The position numbers and the translations under genes are program-made. A DNA stretch of 64,000 bases from positions 1,360,501 through 1,424,500 of the forward strand of contig NZ_CP093379.1 of assembly GCF_022655595.1 (NCBI RefSeq), in the 5' to 3' direction. Every line of letters starts with the position of its first letter. Position 1 is the first letter of the stretch. Below, piece after piece: positions 47,828 to 60,195 of this stretch. The DNA comes from Ignatzschineria rhizosphaerae. GTDB lineage: Bacteria; Pseudomonadota; Gammaproteobacteria; Cardiobacteriales; Wohlfahrtiimonadaceae. The notes under the pieces are model-generated. The model worked only from the letters and a program-made list of their open reading frames with translations, was not told the origin of the DNA and searched no databases.

Positions 47828-50770
47828 CTAAAAATTCCCCTTTAACCCAATTCTAAATGTTCGACCTGGTGCCGGCATATAAGATCGAGTAAGAGGATCG
47901 ATATAATATTGATTCGTTAGATTATGCCCAGAGAAATACATAGAAAGACTATCATCTATTTTATAATTTAAAAAAGCATCTACTAAAAAGACACTATTCC
48001 AACGAATAGGGGCGTTATTTCCCACCATATCCCCATTTAATTTACCGCTAGCCACCATCATCTCTTCTTGACCATTACGTGCTTTAGCATGGTAATTTAG
48101 TGATGTCCCCACTTCTAACTTACTATCGAAGAATTTTCCGCCAACCGTAAGGTTCACGCTATATTTAGGAATCATATTGGTTCGTAAGAATCCATTAGGG
48201 AAGCCGCCATCAACACATACAGGAAAATCACCAGAAGGGTCCATCACCATGGAAGCGGAATCATCACAAGTTTTATTCTTTAAATTGTAGTTAATTCCCG
48301 CATTAGCAAAGAAACGTTGGCTCTCATAACGAGCTTGAAGCTCTATCCCTTTTGTTTTTTGTTTATCAATTTGAGTAATGTTAAATGATGGGTCACGCTC
48401 AATCACGTTTTTAAGCGTCATATCGTAATAACTGATTTTAATATCACTCGCTAATGTATTGGGTAACCACGATAGATCATAGACATACCCCACTTCAAAG
48501 GTGCGAGATTCTTCTGGTTTTAAATGTACAAAATCTCGGATATTTGTCGTAAACCCAATGGTATCTTCAAACATACTAGGGAAACGTTTTGACTCAGCAT
48601 AGCGCGCATAGACTTTAGAATAATCGGTCATATCCCAACCAATGGATAATATAGGAGACCAAGCATGACCTGAGCGTTTTTGTACAGCGGCATACTTCTG
48701 GTCGCCGGCATCTTTTGTCTTGTGATTAATATTTTTAAAGACATAATTATCCACTTCCTTCCCTGTCCATGGATCTATCCGTTTTCCTTGTGGTACCTTT
48801 CCATTTGCAAGGGGATTATCTTCTCGATGATACTTACCATCTCCTCTTTGCGAAAACTCATAAGTCTCATTAACGCCACCATCAAATGTTTTTGATGTCC
48901 AAAGCTTATGATATTGCTGGAACTTTTCATTATTATTCTCACGCCAGATTTGAAACCCAGGACTGACGTAATCAACCGTTCCAGCCTCATTCATAGCCCC
49001 CGCTGCCCGCAATTCTGCCTCGACTGAATGATAAAAATCATACTCATCTTGGGTAAATGGGCGCGAAGTGTAGATCTCCATATAATCAACCCCATCTTGC
49101 GCATAACGAAGATCTTTACTAAGCCTTTTCTCCGCTAAAAGATCATCATGAGAGTTATAAGAATCTCGTCTTAAGCCGGCATTAATCGTTACTGACGGAA
49201 TCGGCTGCCAAGTAAAATTAAAAAAGAGATTATATTCTTGGCGCCTACCTTCACGGGTTTTAGTGTCAGAACGTAACTTCTCCTTTTGAAAATCAATGCC
49301 GGCAGTAAATTTCAGATCATCCATTAACTCCATGGTATTACTTGCCGTAACGCCCCAACGCGTATTCTTCACATGGGCAAGCCCCTTATTGACATAAGGA
49401 TGAAATAATCCATCACGTACACATTTGCTTTGATCTTTGTTATTGACGATCATGCACCAGTTCCACGCACCATCATAAGAATCACGTCCAAAAATAGAAT
49501 CGCCGGTTGTATAGGTATTACTATCAGTGGTTGTTTTCCAAAGGCTAATATCAGCATCAATCCAACGATTATCTTCAGGATTCCACTGATAACGAATACT
49601 ATAGGCTTTTTGCTTGATATCGCTTTCAGGCCATTGCAGTAATCCTGCATCTTCTGCATTTTCAGAACGAAGTAACCGTGAAGGCATTAACTCCCCATGA
49701 TTAATATCACTATGGCGAGCCATCAATAATAGGCGTTGATCTTCTGGAAGATACCATGTGTTTTTAATTAAAAGGGATTTATTAGCGCTAGAGGTATTTA
49801 AAACTTCAGACCCTGGCTTATAAGTTAATGCCACAGGTGGGACAAAAGCATGCTCCTTTGCACTCTCCGCTGAATAGAATGAACTTCCCCGCTTCCCTGA
49901 AAAATAGTTCCCTTGCTTGCGGTAACTTACCGCTGCCATCAAATCAAAATATTCTGCGCGCATACCGGCAGCTAGTCGCATTGAATAATCCCGGAAATTA
50001 AAGAAATCTGTACTGCTACCACGTTGTTTATTACCAACAAATAAACTGGGATGATCAAGAGGGATCACGCTTGGGTCAAACATTGGGTCGTCACGATAAT
50101 CTGTGCCTAATAGAGACATATTGGGCAAACGAGGTTTTGTTGTATTACTGCCCGTATCCATTTGGAAATCAACACCAAACTTCTGATCCTTAGCAACAAC
50201 ATCATCAATCCCAATCGTGGTCATCGCAACCCCACCACCTACTGATGTTTTTACACCAGAGCCTAACGTCGCCCCTTTTTCTACAGTAATACTGCTAATC
50301 ATACTGGGATCAACATAATTTCGATTACTAACGCCAAAATAACCACGATAAACAGAGATCGCTTGCTCTGTTCCATCAATCGTTACCGGCACTCTTCCCT
50401 GCCCTTGAATCCCGCGGATATTTACATCAATAGCGCCACTATTACGCGCATCACCACTATAAACACCGGTCATACCTTTTAATAAATCTGCAGGAGATAA
50501 GCCTTTATTACGCTGAATCTCATCTTTACCACGATATACAGAGGACATATCCCGGCTATAAACATCATCATAGCCTTGCGCATCACCACTTTCCCCATCG
50601 AATTGAGCTCTTACTAAAATACGGCCGAGCTCTATTGCTTCATGAGTCTCTTTTGAAATACTTTCAGTATCTGAATCTATCGAATCATCTGCCAATACAA
50701 CTTGTGCAGACAATAGACAAATTACCGCAATAGCTAATGGATGTAACCGGCATTTCCCCATCGATGACAT
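47828..50770 (-). CDS. TonB-dependent receptor E of the paralogue array (980 residues)
   Basis: This is the second D-F subfamily member. The first 23 residues are almost identical to receptor D (MSSMGKCRLHPLAIAVICLL). The plug has RNSGAIDVNIRGIQGQGRVP and TVEKGATLGSGVKTSVGGGV. The subfamily Cys pair is CMIVNNKDQSKC, and the common pair is CDDSASM with PVCVDGG. The insert near residues 545-690 carries GDGKYHREDNPLANG and is otherwise unlike D and F. The barrel closes with PLTRSYMPAPGRTFRIGLKG, ending in Phe. AAGGGAAAAAA precedes the ATG, and the promoter module is shared with D. Confidence 0.85.
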   Translation of the reverse strand: MSSMGKCRLHPLAIAVICLLSAQVVLADDSIDSDTESISKETHEAIELGRILVRAQFDGESGDAQGYDDVYSRDMSSVYRGKDEIQRNKGLSPADLLKGMTGVYSGDARNSGAIDVNIRGIQGQGRVPVTIDGTEQAISVYRGYFGVSNRNYVDPSMISSITVEKGATLGSGVKTSVGGGVAMTTIGIDDVVAKDQKFGVDFQMDTGSNTTKPRLPNMSLLGTDYRDDPMFDPSVIPLDHPSLFVGNKQRGSSTDFFNFRDYSMRLAAGMRAEYFDLMAAVSYRKQGNYFSGKRGSSFYSAESAKEHAFVPPVALTYKPGSEVLNTSSANKSLLIKNTWYLPEDQRLLLMARHSDINHGELMPSRLLRSENAEDAGLLQWPESDIKQKAYSIRYQWNPEDNRWIDADISLWKTTTDSNTYTTGDSIFGRDSYDGAWNWCMIVNNKDQSKCVRDGLFHPYVNKGLAHVKNTRWGVTASNTMELMDDLKFTAGIDFQKEKLRSDTKTREGRRQEYNLFFNFTWQPIPSVTINAGLRRDSYNSHDDLLAEKRLSKDLRYAQDGVDYMEIYTSRPFTQDEYDFYHSVEAELRAAGAMNEAGTVDYVSPGFQIWRENNNEKFQQYHKLWTSKTFDGGVNETYEFSQRGDGKYHREDNPLANGKVPQGKRIDPWTGKEVDNYVFKNINHKTKDAGDQKYAAVQKRSGHAWSPILSIGWDMTDYSKVYARYAESKRFPSMFEDTIGFTTNIRDFVHLKPEESRTFEVGYVYDLSWLPNTLASDIKISYYDMTLKNVIERDPSFNITQIDKQKTKGIELQARYESQRFFANAGINYNLKNKTCDDSASMVMDPSGDFPVCVDGGFPNGFLRTNMIPKYSVNLTVGGKFFDSKLEVGTSLNYHAKARNGQEEMMVASGKLNGDMVGNNAPIRWNSVFLVDAFLNYKIDDSLSMYFSGHNLTNQYYIDPLTRSYMPAPGRTFRIGLKGNF

Positions 50771-50789
50771 TTTTTTCCCTTTTTTTTAA

Positions 50790-50891
50790 AATATTTTAGA
50801 TATAAAATTTTGAATAAAAAATATTATCATAAGAGAATCTCATTAGCTAACAATTCTCATTTAGATTCACACTATATTTTCAATTGTTAAT
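50790..50891 (-). promoter_or_regulatory. Duplicated promoter module with Fur-like boxes, copy at receptor E
   Basis: The core 50823-50861 repeats that of receptor D with a single change in the boxes (CCCATT becomes CTCATT), and flanking AT-rich DNA also matches. This shows recent duplication or strong selection on the control region. Confidence 0.6.
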
Positions 50892-50984
50892 AAATAACAT
50901 TTAATTTCATCAATATAGACTCTTTATTTTTAAAATTTTATGCTAAGGAATAGTAAAAATAGCCATTATTCATCTCCTAAAAAC

Positions 50985-51018
50985 AAAAAGCCCGATAGAT
51001 TAATATCGAGCTTTTTTA
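50985..51018 (-). terminator. Terminator after receptor F
   Basis: AAAAGC.CGATA pairs with TATCG.GCTTTT around a short loop. The left arm begins ACAAAAAGCCC, as does the terminator after icd at 54158. Confidence 0.75.
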
Positions 51019-51049
51019 AAATATAAAAATTCCTAATAATTCACCTAAA

Positions 51050-53968
51050 TTATAATTTCCCTTCAAATCCAATTCTAAACGTGCGCCCTGGTGCTGGCAT
51101 AAATGAGCGAGTTAGAGGATCAATATAGTATTGATTCGTAAGGTTATGCCCAGAGAAGTTAATGGACATATCTTTATCAATCTTATACTTCATAAAGAGA
51201 TCAACAACTAATGCAGAATCCCAACGAATAGGGTTATTATTCAACCCTTGAGCAGGAAATAGCCCGTCTTTCATCATCTGCTCTTCTTGTCCATTACGAG
51301 CTTTACTATGATAGTTAAAGTTCGCACTCACCTCTAATTGATTATTAAAGAACTTCCCGCCCATACCTAAGTTAATGCTATATTTAGGAATCATGTGCGT
51401 TCTTAAATAACCAATAGGAAATCCACCATCAACACAAGTAGGGAAATTCCCTGTATAATCTAGTCTCATCGAAGATGATTCATCGCAACTTTTATTTTTC
51501 AAATTGTAATTCATTCCTAAGGTTGCATAGTACTTCCCCGTAGAATATCTCGCTTGGACCTCTATCCCTTTTGTTTTCATGACATCAATTTGTGAAATAT
51601 GCATTTCAGTATCTCGCTCGATGACATTATTAAGCTTTGTATCATAATAACTAATCTTAATATCACTTGCTTCCGTATTAGGTAACCAAGAGAGATCATA
51701 GACATAACCTACTTCAAAATTGCGAGATTTTTCAGGTTTTAAAGTTATCTGATCCCGCACACCTGAATTGAAAAATCCTACGGTTGATTCAAACATACTG
51801 GGGAAACGCGTATCTTTTGCAAAGCGCGCATATACTTTTGAATAATCTGTCATATCCCAACCAATAGAGACAATTGGAGACCATGCATGACCTGATTTTC
51901 TGGTAACAGGCGCAAACTTTTGTGCATCATTTTCAAATGCAGGGAAAACTGAATCTGTACCAGTAACTTTATAGAGAGGTTCAAGCTCTCCCGTTACAGG
52001 ATTCATGACCATTTCTGATGAAATCGTACCATTTAAATAGGGATTATCCTCACGGTAATATTTCCCATCTGCTCTTTGAGAATAAATAAATCCCTCTTTT
52101 ACACGACCTTTATCATATTCAAATGGTGTATTAACAGATTGCTTAAGTGTTACATACTCATCCCATCCATCAGGATTAGAGGCTATCCAATCTATACGCT
52201 CTTCTGTAGTAAAATTATTGAGCATATTGTCAGTATTTTGATAAAAATCATATTCATCTTGAGTGATGGCACGATTCGCCATAATCTTTTGCGAAGAGAC
52301 ATTCATACGTTGCAGGTTATGCTCTTTATTTCGGCGTGCTTGTGCTAAACGATCATCAAATGAAGAGTAAGAATTTCGTTTAACACCCGCATTAATTGTC
52401 ACGCTTGGAATAGGTTGCCATTCAAAATTAAACATTAAACTTGTACTTCTTCGTCTCCCTTCACGAGTATTAGTTGCCGAACGTAACTTCTCTCTTTGAT
52501 AATCAATGCCGGCAGTAAACTTCAAGTTTTCCATTAATAACATAGTATTATTAGCGGTAATTCCCCATCGAGTATCTCTTGAATGTGCCAAAGCTGTATT
52601 TTGATATAAGTGCTGTTGATCATCTCTTACACAGACGCTTGGATCATCAGGGTTTTGATCTCGGCAAGAGTTCCAGCCCCAATCTTGACTTTTCAGATCA
52701 AACACATAACCATCACCGGTATAGGTATCACTATTTGTCACCGTCTGCCATACATTAATATTTGTATCAATCCAAGGATTATCAGCAGGATTCCATTTAT
52801 ACTGCGCACTGTAAGCTCTTTGATTAATCTTACTAGTTGGCCACTGTTGGATTCCCCCATCAGCATAACGAATAATTCGTGATGGCATCAATTCACCATG
52901 CTCAATTAAGCTATGTCTAGCGGTTAGTAATAAGCGTTGCTCATCTGAAAGATACCAAGTATTTTTTAACAATAAGGAGCGATTAGTACTAGAGGTATTT
53001 AAAACTTCAGAGCCGGGCTTATAAATCTCAGCCACATTTGCCATAAATGCTTCATCATCTGCATTTTCAGAATAATACCCAGAAGCGCCTCTCTTACCAG
53101 AAAAATAATTTCCTTGTTTTCGATAACTTACGGCTGCCATTAAATCAAAAATTTCGCCCCTATATCCCCCGGCAATGCGCATTGAGCCATCTCTTAAATT
53201 AAACCAGTCTGATTGACTACCTCGACTTTTAGGATCCTTTAAAATATGAGTACTCGTCTCCCACCCTCCCCCTTTTTTACTAGGGTCATCTCGATAATCG
53301 GTTCCAATTAAAGATAGATCAGGCAAACGAGGTTTGGTGGTATTTGTACTGGTATCCATTTGAAAATCTATTCCAAACTTTTGATCTAAAGCGACTACAT
53401 CATCAATTCCTAAGGTTTTCATCGCAACCCCACCACCTACAGATGTTTTCACATCTGTTGATAAAGTACCCCCTTTCTCAACAGTAATACTACTAATTAA
53501 ACTAGGGTCTACATAATTACGATTACTCGCACCAAAATAACCACGATAAACAGTCACGCCCTGCTCTGTGCCATCAATTGTAACAGGTACTCGCCCTTGC
53601 CCTTGGATCCCACGAATATTAATATCTACAGAACCGCTATTTCTAGAATCTCCACTATAAACACCTGCCATTCCCTTAAAAATATCTGCCGGAGACTTTC
53701 CTTTAAAGCGCTCTATCTCTTCTCGACCACGATATACCGAAGACATATCTTGGTTATATACTTCATCATAGCCTTGTGCATCCCCACTTTCTCCTTCAGG
53801 CTGTGCTTTTACCAAAATACGCCCCAACCCTATCGCATCTTTAGCATCTAATTGTATTTGATCCTTGATTTCAGCTTGCTTTTCATCAGCATAAATAACT
53901 TGCACAGAACATAAACAAAAGACTGCAACCGCTAAAGGATGCAAGCGGAGCTTCCCACTATATGACAT
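51050..53968 (-). CDS. TonB-dependent receptor F of the paralogue array (972 residues)
   Basis: This is the third D-F member and the first gene of the array in the direction of transcription. Signal peptide ends near VIYA-DE. The plug has RNSGSVDINIRGIQGQGRVP and TVEKGGTLSTDVKTSVGGGV, the latter identical to D. The subfamily Cys pair is CRDQNPDDPSVC. The common pair is CDESSSM and PTCVDGG. The insert around residues 540-680 has RADGKYYREDNPYLNG. It ends PLTRSFMPAPGRTFRIGFEG, ending in Leu as in D. AAGGGAATTTT precedes the ATG. Its promoter has a different Fur-like arrangement from D and E. Confidence 0.85.
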   Translation of the reverse strand: MSYSGKLRLHPLAVAVFCLCSVQVIYADEKQAEIKDQIQLDAKDAIGLGRILVKAQPEGESGDAQGYDEVYNQDMSSVYRGREEIERFKGKSPADIFKGMAGVYSGDSRNSGSVDINIRGIQGQGRVPVTIDGTEQGVTVYRGYFGASNRNYVDPSLISSITVEKGGTLSTDVKTSVGGGVAMKTLGIDDVVALDQKFGIDFQMDTSTNTTKPRLPDLSLIGTDYRDDPSKKGGGWETSTHILKDPKSRGSQSDWFNLRDGSMRIAGGYRGEIFDLMAAVSYRKQGNYFSGKRGASGYYSENADDEAFMANVAEIYKPGSEVLNTSSTNRSLLLKNTWYLSDEQRLLLTARHSLIEHGELMPSRIIRYADGGIQQWPTSKINQRAYSAQYKWNPADNPWIDTNINVWQTVTNSDTYTGDGYVFDLKSQDWGWNSCRDQNPDDPSVCVRDDQQHLYQNTALAHSRDTRWGITANNTMLLMENLKFTAGIDYQREKLRSATNTREGRRRSTSLMFNFEWQPIPSVTINAGVKRNSYSSFDDRLAQARRNKEHNLQRMNVSSQKIMANRAITQDEYDFYQNTDNMLNNFTTEERIDWIASNPDGWDEYVTLKQSVNTPFEYDKGRVKEGFIYSQRADGKYYREDNPYLNGTISSEMVMNPVTGELEPLYKVTGTDSVFPAFENDAQKFAPVTRKSGHAWSPIVSIGWDMTDYSKVYARFAKDTRFPSMFESTVGFFNSGVRDQITLKPEKSRNFEVGYVYDLSWLPNTEASDIKISYYDTKLNNVIERDTEMHISQIDVMKTKGIEVQARYSTGKYYATLGMNYNLKNKSCDESSSMRLDYTGNFPTCVDGGFPIGYLRTHMIPKYSINLGMGGKFFNNQLEVSANFNYHSKARNGQEEQMMKDGLFPAQGLNNNPIRWDSALVVDLFMKYKIDKDMSINFSGHNLTNQYYIDPLTRSFMPAPGRTFRIGFEGKL

Positions 53969-54009
53969 AAAATTCCCTTTATTGTATCGATGTATAGTAT
54001 TTACAAAAC

Positions 54010-54035
54010 AATGATAACAGTAGTACGAATCATTC
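54010..54035 (-). promoter_or_regulatory. Fur-like site before receptor F
   Basis: AATGAT (54010-54015) and ATCATT (54029-54034) are inverted arms. The TACGAATCATT.CTATTTACAA stretch matches the one before the heme-type receptor at 31361. It lies about 45 bases upstream of the start. Confidence 0.5.
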
Positions 54036-54157
54036 CTATTTACAAATGATGTTTTGTCACATATAGAGAAGAGTTGAATTTAAGCTCTTTGAATAAAAAA
54101 ATACTCCCCTGAAATTAAAATAGATATTAATTATTCGTTTATTAAAAAATAAAAAAC

Positions 54158-54190
54158 AAAAAGCCCAATAAATAATTTTATTGGGCTTTA
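54158..54190 (-). terminator. Terminator after icd
   Basis: AAAGCCCAATAAA pairs with TTATTGGGCTTT, 50 bases below the icd stop. Confidence 0.85.
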
Positions 54191-54239
54191 CAGAATCAAA
54201 GATCGTAGGAATATTTACTTCCCACTTTCTCTAAAATCA

Positions 54240-56859
<2,620 letters not shown>

Positions 56860-58140
56860 TCAGATTAAAGGGGAAATCTCCTCAATCACAATATCAATAG
56901 CGCCTTGATTTTCGGCCATTGTTAAACGTGCAGCTTCCCCTAAATGCAGGCGATAAGAAGAATCTGTGACTAACTGTTTAATCACTTTACTAAGCGTATC
57001 ACCACTTACTTGCAAGATTGCCTTATTATCTAAAAACTGCGTCATAATCTCCCGATTTTCCTCCATGTGAGGTCCTACTGTAATCGGTTTTGAGAAAAAT
57101 GCCGGCTCTAAAATATTATGCCCACCAATAGGGACAAAGCTACCACCCACCGTTGCAATATCAGCGAAAGCATAAAAGAGTAATAACTCCCCTAAAGTAT
57201 CTACTAACCAGATATCTGCTTGAGGATTAAGATCAGTTAACTCCCCTTCACTACGAATTGAGAGGGTAAAATCGTGAGCATCAATATACTCATCTAGTAA
57301 AAGTTTCACCTCTTGGAATCTTTCAGGATGACGCGGCGCTAAAATCAGATGTAATTGGGGTAATCGTTTTTTAGCTCGAATAAAAGCTTCAATAATAATC
57401 TCTTCTTCCTCTTCATGCGTACTTGCCGCAATCCAATAGATCGAATCTTTTTGCCGGTGCTCATTTAAAATAGTTAAACGCTCAAAAACAATATCAGGCA
57501 CCGTCAAATCATATTTTATATTTCCCATACGTTTTGCCGATTTAACGCCTAATACTTCAAAGCGTAATACATCTTCATCGGTTTGTGCAAGTACACTGAC
57601 ATCGCTTAATAATTGATGAATACTTTTAGAGATCTTTTGATAACGGCGATATGAGCGATCTGATAAACACGCACTAATAATATAAAGCGGAATCGCTCTT
57701 TTCTTTGCTTGTAAAATAAAGTTTGGCCAGATCTCTGTTTCCATAATTAAGATCACTTTAGGCGCAGCTTTCTTTAGAAAAAGCGCCATCGAAAGACCAA
57801 AATCTAATGGTAAATAGGTATGGGTTAATTGCCCATTTGCTAAAGCATCTTTAAAAGAGCGCTGGATTTGATCACTGCCTGTTAATGTTGTTGCGGTAAA
57901 GAGAATCTTTTTAGTGGGGTTTTCTGCTAATAACCGCTTTACTAATGGCGAAACAGCCCGCACTTCCCCCAAAGAAACAGCATGGATTAAAATATCAGCA
58001 CGAGCAATTTTTTGAAATCCAAAACGTTGACCAAAATTTCTCACACCCAAAGGGGAGCGCCAATCACGAAAAAAACGCATCAAGATAATCCCCGGTAGCA
58101 AAACCCACCATAAAACTCGATAGAGTGTCAGAATTGTCAT
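56860..58140 (-). CDS. waaA: 3-deoxy-D-manno-octulosonic acid (Kdo) transferase
   Basis: It adds Kdo to lipid IVA in lipopolysaccharide synthesis, at the inner face of the inner membrane. The N-terminus MTILTLYRVLWWVLLPGIIL is the membrane anchor, followed by GQRFGF and the catalytic-Glu segment HAVSLGEVRAV. Later blocks are LIMETEIWPNFI, IWLVDTLGELLLFYAFADIATVGGSFVPIGGHNILEPA. From 58140 the length is about 426, as in E. coli. A frame from 58227 adds 29 residues and has the better ribosome site (GGAAGATGA), so the start is uncertain. bamD lies upstream on the same strand. Confidence 0.92.
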   Translation of the reverse strand: MTILTLYRVLWWVLLPGIILMRFFRDWRSPLGVRNFGQRFGFQKIARADILIHAVSLGEVRAVSPLVKRLLAENPTKKILFTATTLTGSDQIQRSFKDALANGQLTHTYLPLDFGLSMALFLKKAAPKVILIMETEIWPNFILQAKKRAIPLYIISACLSDRSYRRYQKISKSIHQLLSDVSVLAQTDEDVLRFEVLGVKSAKRMGNIKYDLTVPDIVFERLTILNEHRQKDSIYWIAASTHEEEEEIIIEAFIRAKKRLPQLHLILAPRHPERFQEVKLLLDEYIDAHDFTLSIRSEGELTDLNPQADIWLVDTLGELLLFYAFADIATVGGSFVPIGGHNILEPAFFSKPITVGPHMEENREIMTQFLDNKAILQVSGDTLSKVIKQLVTDSSYRLHLGEAARLTMAENQGAIDIVIEEISPLI

Positions 58141-58322
58141 AATACGTTTATCTTTATCTAAAATGAATACGAAATAAAAAAGGAATTCAACAAATGAATG
58201 AGGTTTTGGAAACTCCAAATCTACCATTCATCTTCCATGAATTCCTTTAAGTATAGACCCATTTCTTTATAAGGAACAGATCAAATATTTCCAACAAAGT
58301 GAGAAGAAATTATCCTTCGCAC

Positions 58323-59144
58323 TTATTCTTCAGTAATATCAACTTCTTCTACAATCGTATTAGGCGTATTTGCAAAACCAAATTCTGATAAACGCGCATC
58401 ATACGGGAAGTTATGACGTAAGACTAAGATACTTTTTTGTGCAAGCTCTGGTAAATCGAGCGCTTGATAAGCTTTTGCTTGAATATAGAGCGCATTTGAA
58501 ACGGATGTTGTTGCATCATAGTTATCTAACACGAACTGCGCTCGGTTAATTGCCCCTATATAAGCATGGCGCTCCATATAGAACTCCGCTTTATGGATCT
58601 CCGCTTCTGCTAAAAGGTTACGAAGATAGACGATTCTTTTTGCTGAATCCTCAGCATATTCCCCATCAGGGTAGCGGTTAACAACCGTTAAGAATGAAGC
58701 GAGTGACTCACGCATTTGGTTTTGGTCAACTTTAGAACGATCTGGCGGAAGAAGTTTATCCAAAATTGAACGCGCTCTATCAAAGTTGATTAATCCCTGC
58801 ATATAGTAGAGATAATCGATACTCTCATGATTAGGATAGAGTCGAATAAACTCCCCGATTTCAGTGAGTGCTTTACCGTGTTGACGATCATGATAATAAG
58901 CATAGATCTTATTAAGTTTTGCTTGTTCTGCTAAACTTGTATGCGGAAATCTCGCCTCAATTGCTTCATAATGTTGGACAGCAACTTCATAACTTGCCCC
59001 ATCAAGGTTCTTATCCCCTTCAGCTAAGAGGTCTTGACCTGTCATGGCAAAGTACTTATCTTCCTTCTTTGCTTGTGATCCACACGCAGTAATAATTCCC
59101 GCTGAGATCAGCACCATAAAAAATTTTAGTGTTTTCGCTTTCAT
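58323..59144 (-). CDS. bamD: Outer-membrane assembly lipoprotein BamD
   Basis: This is a component of the BAM complex that inserts beta-barrels such as the TonB receptors here. It has a lipoprotein signal with lipobox ITAC (Cys21). Five TPR-like repeats follow, including EVAVQHYEAIEARFPHTSLAEQAKLNKIYAYYH, AEDSAKRIVYLRNLLAEAE and the tail LRHNFPYDARL. The 273-residue length is slightly above the usual 245 because of an acidic C-terminus. It is divergent from rluD, a common gammaproteobacterial arrangement. Confidence 0.95.
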   Translation of the reverse strand: MKAKTLKFFMVLISAGIITACGSQAKKEDKYFAMTGQDLLAEGDKNLDGASYEVAVQHYEAIEARFPHTSLAEQAKLNKIYAYYHDRQHGKALTEIGEFIRLYPNHESIDYLYYMQGLINFDRARSILDKLLPPDRSKVDQNQMRESLASFLTVVNRYPDGEYAEDSAKRIVYLRNLLAEAEIHKAEFYMERHAYIGAINRAQFVLDNYDATTSVSNALYIQAKAYQALDLPELAQKSILVLRHNFPYDARLSEFGFANTPNTIVEEVDITEE

Positions 59145-59202
59145 TTTATTACTATAGAGTCCAACAAATTGAATTAATTCTTCGAGATTATACAGATAAA
59201 TT

Positions 59203-60195
59203 ATGAAACATTCAGAAACTTTTACAATTACCGTACCCGATCATTTAAATGGCCAACGTATTGATGCCATTCTCCCAATCCTACATCCAAACCTCTCTCG
59301 AAGCCAAGCACAAAAACTCATTAAAAGTGGTGACGTACTTCTAAATAGTGAAGTGCCTCGCCCAAGAGATAGCGTAACAACGGATGATGTTATCACCCTA
59401 ACCATTGAAGAAACCGTTGAAGAAGCACCTATTCAAGCAGAAAGAATCGCACTTGATATCCTCTTTGAAGATGAAGATTTAATGATTATTAATAAACCTG
59501 CCGGCATGGTCGTCCATCCTGGTGCGGGCAATAATCAAAGCACGCTTGCAAATGCCCTTCTTCATCACTGCCCTGCACTTGCGGATTTAGAGCGAGCAGG
59601 GATTGTTCACCGTCTTGATAAAGAGACCTCAGGTTTACTTGTCATTGCTAAAAATGCCGAAACAGAAGAAGCGCTCATTGAACAATTTAAAGAGCGAACA
59701 CCAACAAGAATCTATCATGCGCTTGTCATTGGGGAGCTTATTGCCGGTAGAACCATTGATGCTCCTATTGGCAGAAACCCATATCGCCGTAAACATATGT
59801 GGGTGACAGAAACGGATGAAGAAGGAAATAATGATGGCAAAGAAGCGATTACCCATATTCGCGTTCAAGATCGCTTTAGAGCCCATACGCTCATCGAAGC
59901 ACGCTTAGAAACTGGCCGTACACATCAAATTCGTGTGCATATGCAACATATCAATTACCCGATTGTGGGGGATAGTGATTATGGCGCGCGCCTTAAGCTT
60001 CCTAAGAAATTTGGGCAACATGCAGAAAATGTTCTTCGCGGCTTTAAACGCCAAGCCCTTCATGCTTTTGCAATAGGTATTACCCATCCTCGTACCGGCG
60101 AAGAGCTCTATTTTGAACAAGCCTACCCCAATGACATGGCAACCTTAATTGATGCAATTCGCGAAGAGAGCATTGAGTATGAGCAAAATAATTAA
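59203..60195 (+). CDS. rluD: 23S rRNA pseudouridine synthase RluD
   Basis: It makes pseudouridines in helix 69 of 23S rRNA. The 330-residue protein has an N-terminal S4 RNA-binding domain (RIDAILPILHPNLSRSQAQKLIKSG, residues about 14-38) and the catalytic motif HRLDKETSGLLVIAK (Asp near residue 140). The RLETGRTHQIRVHM motif follows, typical of the RluA family. RluD rather than RluC is inferred from the bamD and pgeF neighbours. Its last 17 bases overlap the pgeF start. Confidence 0.92.
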   Translation: MKHSETFTITVPDHLNGQRIDAILPILHPNLSRSQAQKLIKSGDVLLNSEVPRPRDSVTTDDVITLTIEETVEEAPIQAERIALDILFEDEDLMIINKPAGMVVHPGAGNNQSTLANALLHHCPALADLERAGIVHRLDKETSGLLVIAKNAETEEALIEQFKERTPTRIYHALVIGELIAGRTIDAPIGRNPYRRKHMWVTETDEEGNNDGKEAITHIRVQDRFRAHTLIEARLETGRTHQIRVHMQHINYPIVGDSDYGARLKLPKKFGQHAENVLRGFKRQALHAFAIGITHPRTGEELYFEQAYPNDMATLIDAIREESIEYEQNN

